A stretch of DNA of 17,928 bases, from assembly GCA_910586455.1 (NCBI GenBank), contig CAJUHX010000041.1, positions 1 to 17,928 of the forward strand, written 5' to 3'. Made by a program: the position numbers and the translations under genes. The DNA comes from an uncultured Muribaculaceae bacterium. Lineage in GTDB: Bacteria > Bacteroidota > Bacteroidia > Bacteroidales > Muribaculaceae. The notes beneath the pieces were generated by a model. It was not told where the DNA came from. It saw only the letters and a program-made list of their open reading frames with translations, and searched no databases. Below, piece after piece: positions 1-7,876 of this stretch. Every line of letters starts with the position of its first letter. The first letter of the stretch is position 1.

Positions 1-1
1 C

Positions 2-1651
2 TCGCTGTCGTGGAAAGAGGGCGCCGAACCTGTACGCTGGAGCTGCGACGGCTCGCCCGAATACACCATGGAGAAAGGCGACCGCAGCGACCGTGGCACC
101 GACATTGTGCTGTACATCGATGACGACAGCAAAGAATTCCTCGAGCAGACTCGAATCGACACCCTGCTGAAGAAGTACTGCCGCTTCCTGCCCGTGCCTG
201 TAATATCCGGCTTCGAACAGGAGTGGAAAGACGGTAAGATGACCGATACCGACCGCCCCAAGGTTATCAACAACACCGAGCCTCAGTGGACCCGGAAGCC
301 CAGCGAACTCACCGACGAGGATTACCGCAACTTCTACCGCGAGCTGTATCCCGGCCAGGACGACCCATTGTTCTGGATTCACCTCAACGTAGACTATCCT
401 TTCACCCTCACCGGAATTCTGTTCTTCCCCAAAATCAAGAACAATATCGAGGTGACCAAAAACCGCATACAGCTCTACTGCAACCAGGTATATGTCACCG
501 ACTCGGTGGAAGGCGTGGTACCCGAATTCATGATGCTGATGCAGGGTGTAATCGACTCGCCCGACATTCCGCTGAACGTATCGCGCTCGTACCTGCAGAG
601 CGATACCGCCGTGAAAAAGATTTCGAGCTACATCACCAAGAAGGTGGCACAGCGCCTCGAAGACATATTCAAGAACGACCGCAGCGACTACGAGCAGAAG
701 TGGGACGACATAAAGATTTTTATCGAATACGGCATGCTCACCGACCAGAAGTTCGCCGATTCGGCCATGAAGTTCGTGCTGCTCAAGGACAGCGAGGGCA
801 AATACTACACTCCCGAAGAATACAAACTGCTGGTAGAAGCCGCCCAAACCGACAAGGACGGCGACATAATCTACCTCTATGCCACCGACCCCACCGCCCA
901 GTACAGCTACATCAAAGCGGCCACTGACCGAGGCTACTCGGTACTGGTGATGGACGGACAGCTCGACAGCCACTTCGTAGGCCTGCTTGAAAGCAAACTC
1001 GAAAAAACCCGCTTTGTACGCGTTGACTCCGATGTGCTCGACAACCTCATCCGCCGCGACAATAAGCGCGACGTAGAGCTTACACCGCTGCAGCGCAACA
1101 TTCTCACCACTGCATTCCGCAGCCAGGTGCCGCAGGTGGAGAAAGCCGACTTCCTGGTAAGCTTCGAGGCCCTCAACGCCGCCGACATGCCCATTGTAAT
1201 CACTCAGAACGAGTACATGCGACGCATGAAAGACATGGCCGCCATGCAGCCCGGCATGAGTTTCTACGCCGACATGCCCGACAGCTATAATCTGGTGGTG
1301 AATACCGAACACCCGCTGGTTCAGCAGATTCGCGACTCCGCACAGAAGGCAGTAGGCGCAAGCGTAGAACCACTGGCCGAAACAGTAGAGAAGTCGAACA
1401 GCGAAATCACTGCCCTGCGCGACGCCGCCGGCAATGACAAACAGCCCGATGCCGAGGCTCAGCAGAAAATCAACGACCTTGAAAAAAGCGTCGCCGAAGC
1501 ACGCGAGTCGCAGGAGAAGATTGTGAGCGAATACGCTGCCGGCCAGCCGCTGATAAAGCAACTGATTGACCTGGCTCTGCTTGGCAACGGTCTGCTCCGC
1601 GGTCAGGCCCTGAGCGACTTCATCAGCCGCTCGGTAGGCCTTCTGAAATAA
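2..1651 (+). CDS. htpG: Molecular chaperone HtpG (Hsp90), 5'-truncated by window edge
   Basis: ATP-dependent cytosolic chaperone that folds and stabilises client proteins as a homodimer. The reading frame is open from base 2 (no start in the window) and runs 549 codons to TAA at 1649-1651. It begins near the end of the N-terminal GHKL ATPase domain with the Hsp90-typical stretch SCDGSPEYTM followed by RGTDIVLYI. The middle domain follows, including the family signature NVSRSYLQSD and then VKKISSYITKKVAQRL. The C-terminal part is the dimerisation region, with an acidic, Gln-rich, probably coiled segment (about 440-500 of the visible residues) and a hydrophobic end (LIDLALLGNGLLRGQALSDF). Bacteroidales HtpG proteins are usually near 680 residues, so roughly 130 residues lie upstream. 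A Met codon at 68 is internal and is not the start. A terminator follows directly, so this gene probably ends its transcription unit. The family call is secure. Confidence 0.97.
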   Translation, partial: SLSWKEGAEPVRWSCDGSPEYTMEKGDRSDRGTDIVLYIDDDSKEFLEQTRIDTLLKKYCRFLPVPVISGFEQEWKDGKMTDTDRPKVINNTEPQWTRKPSELTDEDYRNFYRELYPGQDDPLFWIHLNVDYPFTLTGILFFPKIKNNIEVTKNRIQLYCNQVYVTDSVEGVVPEFMMLMQGVIDSPDIPLNVSRSYLQSDTAVKKISSYITKKVAQRLEDIFKNDRSDYEQKWDDIKIFIEYGMLTDQKFADSAMKFVLLKDSEGKYYTPEEYKLLVEAAQTDKDGDIIYLYATDPTAQYSYIKAATDRGYSVLVMDGQLDSHFVGLLESKLEKTRFVRVDSDVLDNLIRRDNKRDVELTPLQRNILTTAFRSQVPQVEKADFLVSFEALNAADMPIVITQNEYMRRMKDMAAMQPGMSFYADMPDSYNLVVNTEHPLVQQIRDSAQKAVGASVEPLAETVEKSNSEITALRDAAGNDKQPDAEAQQKINDLEKSVAEARESQEKIVSEYAAGQPLIKQLIDLALLGNGLLRGQALSDFISRSVGLLK

Positions 1652-1671
1652 CACCGCATACATTTTTACCG

Positions 1672-1703
1672 ACGGCCATTCCCTCGTGGATGGCCGTTTT
1701 TTT
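1672..1703 (+). terminator. Intrinsic terminator after htpG
   Basis: A perfect 8-bp stem (ACGGCCAT at 1672-1679 with ATGGCCGT at 1690-1697) encloses a 10-base loop. The stem ends in T and runs into six more T bases (1698-1703). It begins 20 bases after the htpG stop. This is a textbook Rho-independent terminator and separates htpG from the moxR/bat unit. Confidence 0.9.
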
Positions 1704-1783
1704 ATACTCCGGCCCGGACGGTTTCACTCATATTTAATAAAAAAAGTTAAAGATTCAGCTGCTTTCGCACTCTATAGGCATAT

Positions 1784-1828
1784 TTAACATTCGACGTTAA
1801 CACATTAATTGTTATAATTGTAATTTTG
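1784..1828 (+). promoter_or_regulatory. Candidate promoter of the moxR-bat operon, with dyads
   Basis: TAATTTTG at 1821-1828 matches the Bacteroidetes -7 consensus TAnnTTTG exactly. No clear TTG -33 box is found about 20 bases upstream, where the sequence is TTAAC. Two short dyads lie where a regulator could bind: TTAAC (1784-1788) with GTTAA (1796-1800), and TAACA (1798-1802) with TGTTA (1810-1814). Transcription would start near 1834-1837, giving a leader of about 65 bases before the moxR ATG. The region downstream of the htpG terminator and up to this box is AT-rich and holds no gene that I can see. Confidence 0.55.
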
Positions 1829-1838
1829 TGGAACCAAT

Positions 1839-1864
1839 CAGGAGGTGGTAGCAGCCGCCTCCTG
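1839..1864 (+). promoter_or_regulatory. Strong stem-loop at the 5' end of the moxR leader
   Basis: CAGGAGGTGG (1839-1848) pairs with CCGCCTCCTG (1855-1864) around the 6-base loop TAGCAG, giving ten consecutive pairs with one G-T wobble. No T-run follows, so it is not a terminator. It lies within a few bases of the predicted transcription start and about 38 bases before the moxR ATG. The left arm contains AGGAGG, a sequence rarely used as a ribosome binding site in Bacteroidetes. Possible roles are transcript protection or regulation of translation; neither is shown by the sequence. Confidence 0.6.
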
Positions 1865-1901
1865 CTCATCACAGAAAAAAATAACAAAACAATATCAATT
1901 T

Positions 1902-2897
<996 letters not shown>

Positions 2898-2929
2898 GCG
2901 CTTAAAATTATACATTTAACATTATCGAA

Positions 2930-3805
2930 GTGGACTCATCCGAACTGATAAAAAAGGTCAGAAAAATCGAAATCAAATCGAGGGGACTGTCGCAGAACGT
3001 GTTCGCCGGCGAATATCACTCGGCCTTCAAGGGCCGTGGCATGATGTTCAGCGAAGTGCGCGAATACCAGTACGGCGACGATATCCGCGACATCGACTGG
3101 AATGTGACCGCACGCCACAACAAGCCCTACGTGAAAGTGTTTGAGGAAGAACGCGAACTCACGGTGATGCTGCTTGTCGACGTGTCGGGCAGCGGTTCGT
3201 TTGGTGCCGTAGGCCCCGAAAAGCGCGACATGATTGCCGAAATTTCGGCCACTCTGGCTTTTTCGGCCATAAGCAACAACGATAAAATCGGTGCGATTTT
3301 CTTTTCCGACAGGATTGAGAAATTCATTCCTCCCAAAAAAGGCAAGCGCCACATTCTTATGATTGTGAGCCAGCTGCTGGACTTTCAGCCTCAGAGCCGC
3401 GGCACCGACATAGCCGGAGCCCTGAAGTTCTTTACCGATGCGCTGAAAAAGAAGAGCACCGCATTTCTGATTTCCGATTTTATTGATAATTCCGACTACG
3501 ACAAGCCCTTGTCGGTAGCTCGCAACCGCCACGACCTCATGGCCATACAGGTGTATGACCGCCGCGACGCCTCGATGCCCGACGTTGGCCTGGTGCGCAT
3601 GGCCGACCTCGAGAGTGGCTCGACCCGCTGGGTGAATACATCATCGAAGAAAGTCCGCAAGGCCTACGACCGCTGGTGGTACGAACGCCAACAGCTTATG
3701 AGCAGCAGGCTTAAGCACTCGAAGGTGGATTTCGCCTCCGTGGCCACCGACGAAGACTATGTGAAAGCCCTGATGGGATTGTTTAAACAACGCGGACGCC
3801 GCTAA
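2930..3805 (+). CDS. DUF58 / vWA-like protein of the Bat operon
   Basis: A 291-residue protein of the DUF58 family that commonly follows moxR. It has a family-typical N-terminus (SSELIKKVRKIEIKSRGLS), the region GRGMMFSEVREYQYGDD with DIDWNVTAR close behind, and a vWA-like fold with a complete metal site: DVSGS at about 84-88, a Thr in RGTD, and Asp in LISDFID. No signal peptide or convincing membrane segment is visible, so it is probably cytosolic or peripheral. The start is GTG at 2930. It is supported because translation from there gives the expected conserved N-terminus and no in-frame ATG lies nearby upstream. The leader is AT-rich without a Shine-Dalgarno sequence. It lies 32 bases after moxR and 9 bases before the next gene. 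Probably a substrate or partner of MoxR (inference from context). Confidence 0.92.
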   Translation: MDSSELIKKVRKIEIKSRGLSQNVFAGEYHSAFKGRGMMFSEVREYQYGDDIRDIDWNVTARHNKPYVKVFEEERELTVMLLVDVSGSGSFGAVGPEKRDMIAEISATLAFSAISNNDKIGAIFFSDRIEKFIPPKKGKRHILMIVSQLLDFQPQSRGTDIAGALKFFTDALKKKSTAFLISDFIDNSDYDKPLSVARNRHDLMAIQVYDRRDASMPDVGLVRMADLESGSTRWVNTSSKKVRKAYDRWWYERQQLMSSRLKHSKVDFASVATDEDYVKALMGLFKQRGRR

Positions 3806-3814
3806 TTTACTATT

Positions 3815-4819
3815 ATGAAAAAGTATCTGCATATAATAGCAGGAGCAATGCTGGCGTTTGCACCGGTGGCCGGTGCAAACGCACAGCAGCTGAGCGTCAA
3901 AGCCACCGCCGACTCCATGCAGTTGCTGATGGGTTCCAAAGCCACGCTGCATGTGGAGGTTATCAAGCCCGCCGGACCGGGTGTGCTGGCCGGTGCGCCA
4001 CAGGTCGGACAGGCTTTCGGAGGTGTCGACATTCTCGAATCCGACGTCGACTCCACCGACCTTGGCAACGGACGCACTCAGCTCGACTTCACATACACCT
4101 ACCAGGCATTCGACCCGGGCCCACAGACTCTGCCCGCCATGACATACCATATACCGGGCGACTCGGCCAAGACCGACCCTCTGGTACTGAAGGTATTCGC
4201 CATGGATGTCGACTCACTGGCCACAACCAACCCCAATGTGCCCGTAATGACTGTAGAGCGCAAATGGGTCGACTATATCCCGGACGCCGTGGCCGACTAC
4301 TGGTGGCTGTGGCTGCTGGGCATGCTGCTCATAGGCAGTGTGGTATTGATATGGTGGCTTATAGTGAAGAAAGGCCGCCTGAAACGTGTGGCCGCAGTGT
4401 TCCGCAAGCCGCCTGAGGCTCCTTTTGACCGCGCCATACGCCGTCTGAACGAGATTCGCCAGCAGCGTCTGGCCCAGTCGGGCAACGACAAACACTACTT
4501 CACCGAACTCACCGATGTACTCCGCACCTATCTCAACGGTCGCTTCGGAATCTATGCCATGGAGATGACCTCCAAGCAGATTGTCGAGGCCATGCAGGCC
4601 AATGCCGAAACAGCCCGCTTTACCGAGCAGATTTCGCCGGTGCTGCAACTTGCCGATATTGTGAAATTCGCAAAAATGCGCACCACCGTTGATGAAAACC
4701 AGAACGCTTACGCCGAAGTCCGCAAGCTGGTTGAACTGACCAAGCCCGTCGAGGAAACCCAAGAAACACCCTCGCGACAACAGCGACGCAAGAAAAACCG
4801 CGGCAAAAACAAAAAGTAG
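3815..4819 (+). CDS. Membrane-anchored BatD-like protein of the Bat operon
   Basis: A 334-residue protein with a signal peptide (MKKYLHIIAGAMLAFAPVAG, predicted cut after GANA at residue 24). An extracytoplasmic beta-rich domain follows (about 25-150), then one membrane segment (about 163-184, YWWLWLLGMLLIG...) and a basic cytoplasmic tail. The C-terminal region (204-309) is helical and resembles the tail of BatD encoded later in this operon: both contain an SG-D-K-Y/F-EL-L-Y-G pattern and end in a charged stretch. The last 25 residues are rich in Lys, Arg and Gln. I do not know an established gene symbol. A protein of this layout is commonly found between the DUF58 gene and batA in Bacteroidetes. 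It probably belongs to the Bat membrane complex (inference). The signal-peptide codons contain a perfect 13-bp inverted repeat, listed separately. Confidence 0.88.
   Translation: MKKYLHIIAGAMLAFAPVAGANAQQLSVKATADSMQLLMGSKATLHVEVIKPAGPGVLAGAPQVGQAFGGVDILESDVDSTDLGNGRTQLDFTYTYQAFDPGPQTLPAMTYHIPGDSAKTDPLVLKVFAMDVDSLATTNPNVPVMTVERKWVDYIPDAVADYWWLWLLGMLLIGSVVLIWWLIVKKGRLKRVAAVFRKPPEAPFDRAIRRLNEIRQQRLAQSGNDKHYFTELTDVLRTYLNGRFGIYAMEMTSKQIVEAMQANAETARFTEQISPVLQLADIVKFAKMRTTVDENQNAYAEVRKLVELTKPVEETQETPSRQQRRKKNRGKNKK
3854..3882 (+). repeat. Perfect 13-bp inverted repeat inside signal-peptide codons
   Basis: GCGTTTGCACCGG (3854-3866) and CCGGTGCAAACGC (3870-3882) are exact reverse complements separated by TGG. 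The hairpin starts 39 bases after the start codon of the BatD-like gene and covers codons 14-23 (AFAPVAGANA). No T-run follows. In mRNA this would be a very stable stem-loop within the first ribosome footprints of the third gene of the operon. Confidence 0.8.
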
Positions 4820-4853
4820 CCTAAACATTTAACAGCCTATAAACATCAAATAA

Positions 4854-5846
4854 ATGCAGTTTGCTCATCCGAAATTCTTATGGTTCTTCCTTGTGATGAT
4901 ACCGCTTGTGGTATGGTACGTGCTCAAACAGTGTAACGCACGCCCAAGCCTGGCAGTATCGTCGGTGGCCGCTTTCGCAGGCATAGGCCGCTCATGGCGC
5001 CAGTACGTGCGCCATCTGCTGTTTGTGCTGCGTCTGGCCGCGCTGGGCTGCCTGATTGTAATTCTGGCTCGTCCGCAGGTGAAAGACCGCTGGAACACAT
5101 CGTCGACCGAAGGCACCGACATAGTGATTGCCCTCGACGTATCAACATCGATGCTCGCCAAGGACCTGACTCCGAACCGGCTGGAACGTGCCAAAAAGGT
5201 TGCACAGCAATTTATCGACTCGCGTCCAAACGATAAAATCGGTCTGGTACTGTTCGCCGGCGAAGCCCTTACAGGCCTGCCCATGACTTCCGACCGCGAT
5301 GCACTCAAGGCTTACCTGAAAGCCGTGGACGTGAACCAGCTTGAAGACGGTACCGCTATCGGCGACGGCCTGGCAACGGCTGTGAACCGTCTGCGCGCCG
5401 ACTCGTTGGTAAAAAGCAAGAGTATTATTCTGCTCACCGACGGCTCGAACAACACCGGCATAACCACTCCGCTCGACGGCGCACGCGCCGCCAAGGAATA
5501 CGGCATCAAGATATATTCGATAGGCATAGGTTCGAACGGCACCGCCATGTTCCCCGACCATTACGACTATGCCGGACGCATTGTATACGCTCCGCACAAG
5601 GTGGTGATTGAGGAAGAACCCCTCCGGCAGATGGCCGCAAACACCGGCGGCAAGTACTTCCGCGCCGACGACGACGAGGCTCTGGCCAGTATATTCGCCG
5701 AAATCGATTCACTCGAAACCACACGCCTCGACGTACGCAACTACTCGCATACCGAGGACGACTACATGCTCTGGGCATGGCTCTGCTTCGGCCTGGTGTG
5801 CCTCGAACTGCTGCTGCGCTACACAGCCGCCCGCTCAATTCCATAA
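4854..5846 (+). CDS. batA: BatA, membrane vWA-domain protein
   Basis: A 330-residue inner-membrane protein of the BatA family ('Bacteroides aerotolerance'). The N-terminal part has a hydrophobic helix (about 9-25), a short basic loop, and a second helix (about 54-72) ending in ILARPQ, the typical BatA N-terminal module. The vWA domain follows with an intact MIDAS: DVSTS at 95-99, T167 in EDGTAIG, and D196 in LLTDGSNN. A C-terminal membrane helix (about 304-322) precedes a short tail. It starts 34 bases after the preceding gene with ATG in an AT-rich leader, and batB starts 12 bases downstream. The vWA domain should bind a divalent metal and a protein ligand. It is a likely client of the MoxR ATPase (inference from family and context). 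Name by homology; aerotolerance itself cannot be read from the sequence. Confidence 0.95.
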   Translation: MQFAHPKFLWFFLVMIPLVVWYVLKQCNARPSLAVSSVAAFAGIGRSWRQYVRHLLFVLRLAALGCLIVILARPQVKDRWNTSSTEGTDIVIALDVSTSMLAKDLTPNRLERAKKVAQQFIDSRPNDKIGLVLFAGEALTGLPMTSDRDALKAYLKAVDVNQLEDGTAIGDGLATAVNRLRADSLVKSKSIILLTDGSNNTGITTPLDGARAAKEYGIKIYSIGIGSNGTAMFPDHYDYAGRIVYAPHKVVIEEEPLRQMAANTGGKYFRADDDEALASIFAEIDSLETTRLDVRNYSHTEDDYMLWAWLCFGLVCLELLLRYTAARSIP

Positions 5847-5858
5847 TCCGCAAGACTT

Positions 5859-6938
5859 ATGTTTGATTTCGCAAACCCCATATTGCTTTGTCTGCTGGCC
5901 TCAGTGGCCGTGTTCGCCGGACTGTATATACTGGCGCGTGCCGCACGCCGCAAAAAGCTGCGCCGCTTCGGACGTCCCGAGGTGATTGCTCCGCTTATGC
6001 CCGACGCCTCCAGATATAAACCGACCATAAAGATTACCCTGGAGCTGCTGGCTCTCGCGGCCATTGTGATGGTGCTTGCCCGCCCCCGTGCAGGCGAACG
6101 CGACACTACCGATGTGGCTCAGGGCATTGAAATGATGATCGCTTTCGACGTATCGAACTCCATGTACGCGTCGTCGACCGACTCGCCCGACGGCACCTCG
6201 CGCCTCGACCGCGCACGAATCACATTGGAGCGTCTGGTCGACCGTCTGGGCGGCGACAAGGTGGGTCTGGTGGCATTCGCCGGACAGCCCAAGCGACTGC
6301 TGCCCCTCACTACCGACTATTATCTGACCAAGATGTTTATCGGCGACCTTTCGCCTGCCATGTTCTCCGATCAGGGAACCTCCATTGCCGACGCACTCAA
6401 CATGTGCGCGCACTCGTTTTCCGGCGACGGCAAAGCTCCGCGCGCTATTGTGCTGCTTACCGACGTCGAAGACCTCGAGAACCCCGATGCCGTGATACAG
6501 ACCGCAAAGGATATCGCCGCCGATACCATACAGATCAACGTCATAGGCATGGGTACCGAAAAGCCCATGCCGGTGCCGATGCCCGGCGGCGGAATGCTTG
6601 AGTACGACGGCCAGACCGTAACCACCGCACTGAATGTGGAGCTGGCCAAGAGCATAGCCAAGGCCGGCAAAGGCATATATGTGAACGGAGCCTCCACCAA
6701 GGCCCTCGACGACCTCAGCGACCAGCTGAAAATACTCGGCACCTCCGACTTCGGAAAAGTCAGCTACAAAACCAGCGCCGAACAGTTCCCTACTTTCGCC
6801 TGGATTGCCCTGATTCTGCTGATTGTAGACATATTTGTGCTCGACCGTAAAATTGGCTGGCTCAAACGCGTTAACTTCTTTACAAAGTCGAACAAGCCCT
6901 CGGCTGACGCCCGGGACGCATCATCAGCAAAGAAATGA
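5859..6938 (+). CDS. batB: BatB, membrane vWA-domain protein
   Basis: A 359-residue paralogue of BatA. Membrane helices lie at about 6-26 and 57-73 (ending VLARPRAG). The vWA domain carries the MIDAS residues DVSNS (97-101), T174 in DQGTS, and D202 in LLTDVED. A C-terminal helix spans about 312-328, and a Lys/Ser-rich cytoplasmic tail ends the protein. Compared with BatA, the segment after the first MIDAS motif is longer (YASSTDSPDGTSRLDRAR), as expected for BatB. Its last four bases (ATGA at 6935-6938) also start batC, suggesting translational coupling. BatA and BatB probably sit side by side in the membrane and present their vWA domains on the same face (inference). Confidence 0.95.
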   Translation: MFDFANPILLCLLASVAVFAGLYILARAARRKKLRRFGRPEVIAPLMPDASRYKPTIKITLELLALAAIVMVLARPRAGERDTTDVAQGIEMMIAFDVSNSMYASSTDSPDGTSRLDRARITLERLVDRLGGDKVGLVAFAGQPKRLLPLTTDYYLTKMFIGDLSPAMFSDQGTSIADALNMCAHSFSGDGKAPRAIVLLTDVEDLENPDAVIQTAKDIAADTIQINVIGMGTEKPMPVPMPGGGMLEYDGQTVTTALNVELAKSIAKAGKGIYVNGASTKALDDLSDQLKILGTSDFGKVSYKTSAEQFPTFAWIALILLIVDIFVLDRKIGWLKRVNFFTKSNKPSADARDASSAKK

Positions 6939-7837
6939 ACAAGCACTTCTTAAATATGATATTCGCCGCCGGAATGGGAGCGCTGCTTCTGCCCGGCTCG
7001 GCATCGTGCTCGGCCGACCACAAGTCGCAGACGCAAAAGAAAGAGGACGAAACCGTGCGACGCGAGCGCGTGGCTGTCGAACGCGGCAACTCACACTTCG
7101 CCCACGGCGACTATGCCGACGCGCTCGACGAATACAACTCAGCCATCGAGGCTAACCCGCAGTCGAAGGTGGCCCGCTTCAACCGGGCCCTGGCTCTGTC
7201 GCAGCTTATATCCGACGAGGAGCGTGACCAGCTGCTGCAACCCGACAGTCTGCGTGTACCCAATACCATGCGCGAGCAGGCCATAAAAGCCTACTCCGAC
7301 TTTACCGGCACACCTTCCGACACCACCTACTACACCAATTCGAACTATAATCTGGGCAACCTGTATTACTCCGACGGCAAATACTTCTACGACAAGGATT
7401 CCATACAGAACGCCATGGCAGGCGGAATGGCAGCCATGGCAGGAGGCAGCATGCAGGATTACCGCAAGCATGCCGTGGAAACACTTGAAGAAAGCATCGC
7501 GGCATACAAACGTACCCTAAACCTCGAACCGGAGCGCATGGAAGCACGCGAGAACCTGCGTCTGGCCCAGATTTTACTCGAAAAACTCAAGGATGACAAC
7601 GGCGGGGGCGGAAACAACGACCAGCAGCAACAGGAACAGCAACAAGACCAACAGCAACAGCAGGATCAGCAACAAGACCGGCAACAACAACCCCGGCAGC
7701 CTCAGCAGCAACAACAGCAGAACGAGGACATCGAACGCCAGTTGCGCGCCGTACAGATGAAAGAAGACCAGACCCGCCGCGACAAGGACAAGGAAGCCGA
7801 ACCCGTATATGGCCGTCCGCAGCGCAAGCCATGGTAA
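6935..7837 (+). CDS. batC: BatC, TPR protein with Gln-rich C-terminal region
   Basis: A 300-residue exported protein. The N-terminus (MNKHFLNMIFAAGMGALLLP) is a signal peptide. The following GSASC could be a poor lipobox, but lacks the usual Leu, so ordinary cleavage is as likely. TPR-type helices follow: ERVAVERGNSHFAHGDYADA, then ALDEYNSAIEANPQSKVARF, then a second group with NYNLGNLYYSDGKYF and AYKRTLNLEPERMEAREN. Residues 230-262 are almost pure Gln (25 of 33), and the protein ends in a charged stretch finishing KPW. The aromatic end after a Gln/Asn-rich linker is typical of BatC. The start codon overlaps the batB stop (ATGA). A probable scaffold of the Bat complex on the periplasmic side (inference). 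Confidence 0.9.
   Translation: MNKHFLNMIFAAGMGALLLPGSASCSADHKSQTQKKEDETVRRERVAVERGNSHFAHGDYADALDEYNSAIEANPQSKVARFNRALALSQLISDEERDQLLQPDSLRVPNTMREQAIKAYSDFTGTPSDTTYYTNSNYNLGNLYYSDGKYFYDKDSIQNAMAGGMAAMAGGSMQDYRKHAVETLEESIAAYKRTLNLEPERMEARENLRLAQILLEKLKDDNGGGGNNDQQQQEQQQDQQQQQDQQQDRQQQPRQPQQQQQQNEDIERQLRAVQMKEDQTRRDKDKEAEPVYGRPQRKPW
7622..7720 (+). repeat. CAG/CAA-rich tract in batC
   Basis: Thirty-three codons, 25 of them CAG or CAA, interrupted by Glu, Asp, Arg and Pro codons. The two Gln codons are mixed, so the repeat is imperfect at DNA level and less prone to slippage than a pure triplet run. It encodes a flexible linker between the TPR domain and the conserved C-terminus. Confidence 0.85.
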
Positions 7838-7876
7838 CTCACCTAAAACACTCAACATTAAACACATCAGCGATAC

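Noticed and set aside
286..927. 213-codon open frame overlapping htpG
   Set aside because: Arg/His/Gln-rich translation typical of an out-of-frame read of GC-rich coding DNA; HtpG frame is certain.
1845..1901. N-terminal extension of MoxR starting at GTG 1845
   Set aside because: The start would lie inside the leader stem-loop and the added residues do not match the family N-terminus; ATG at 1902 gives the usual length.
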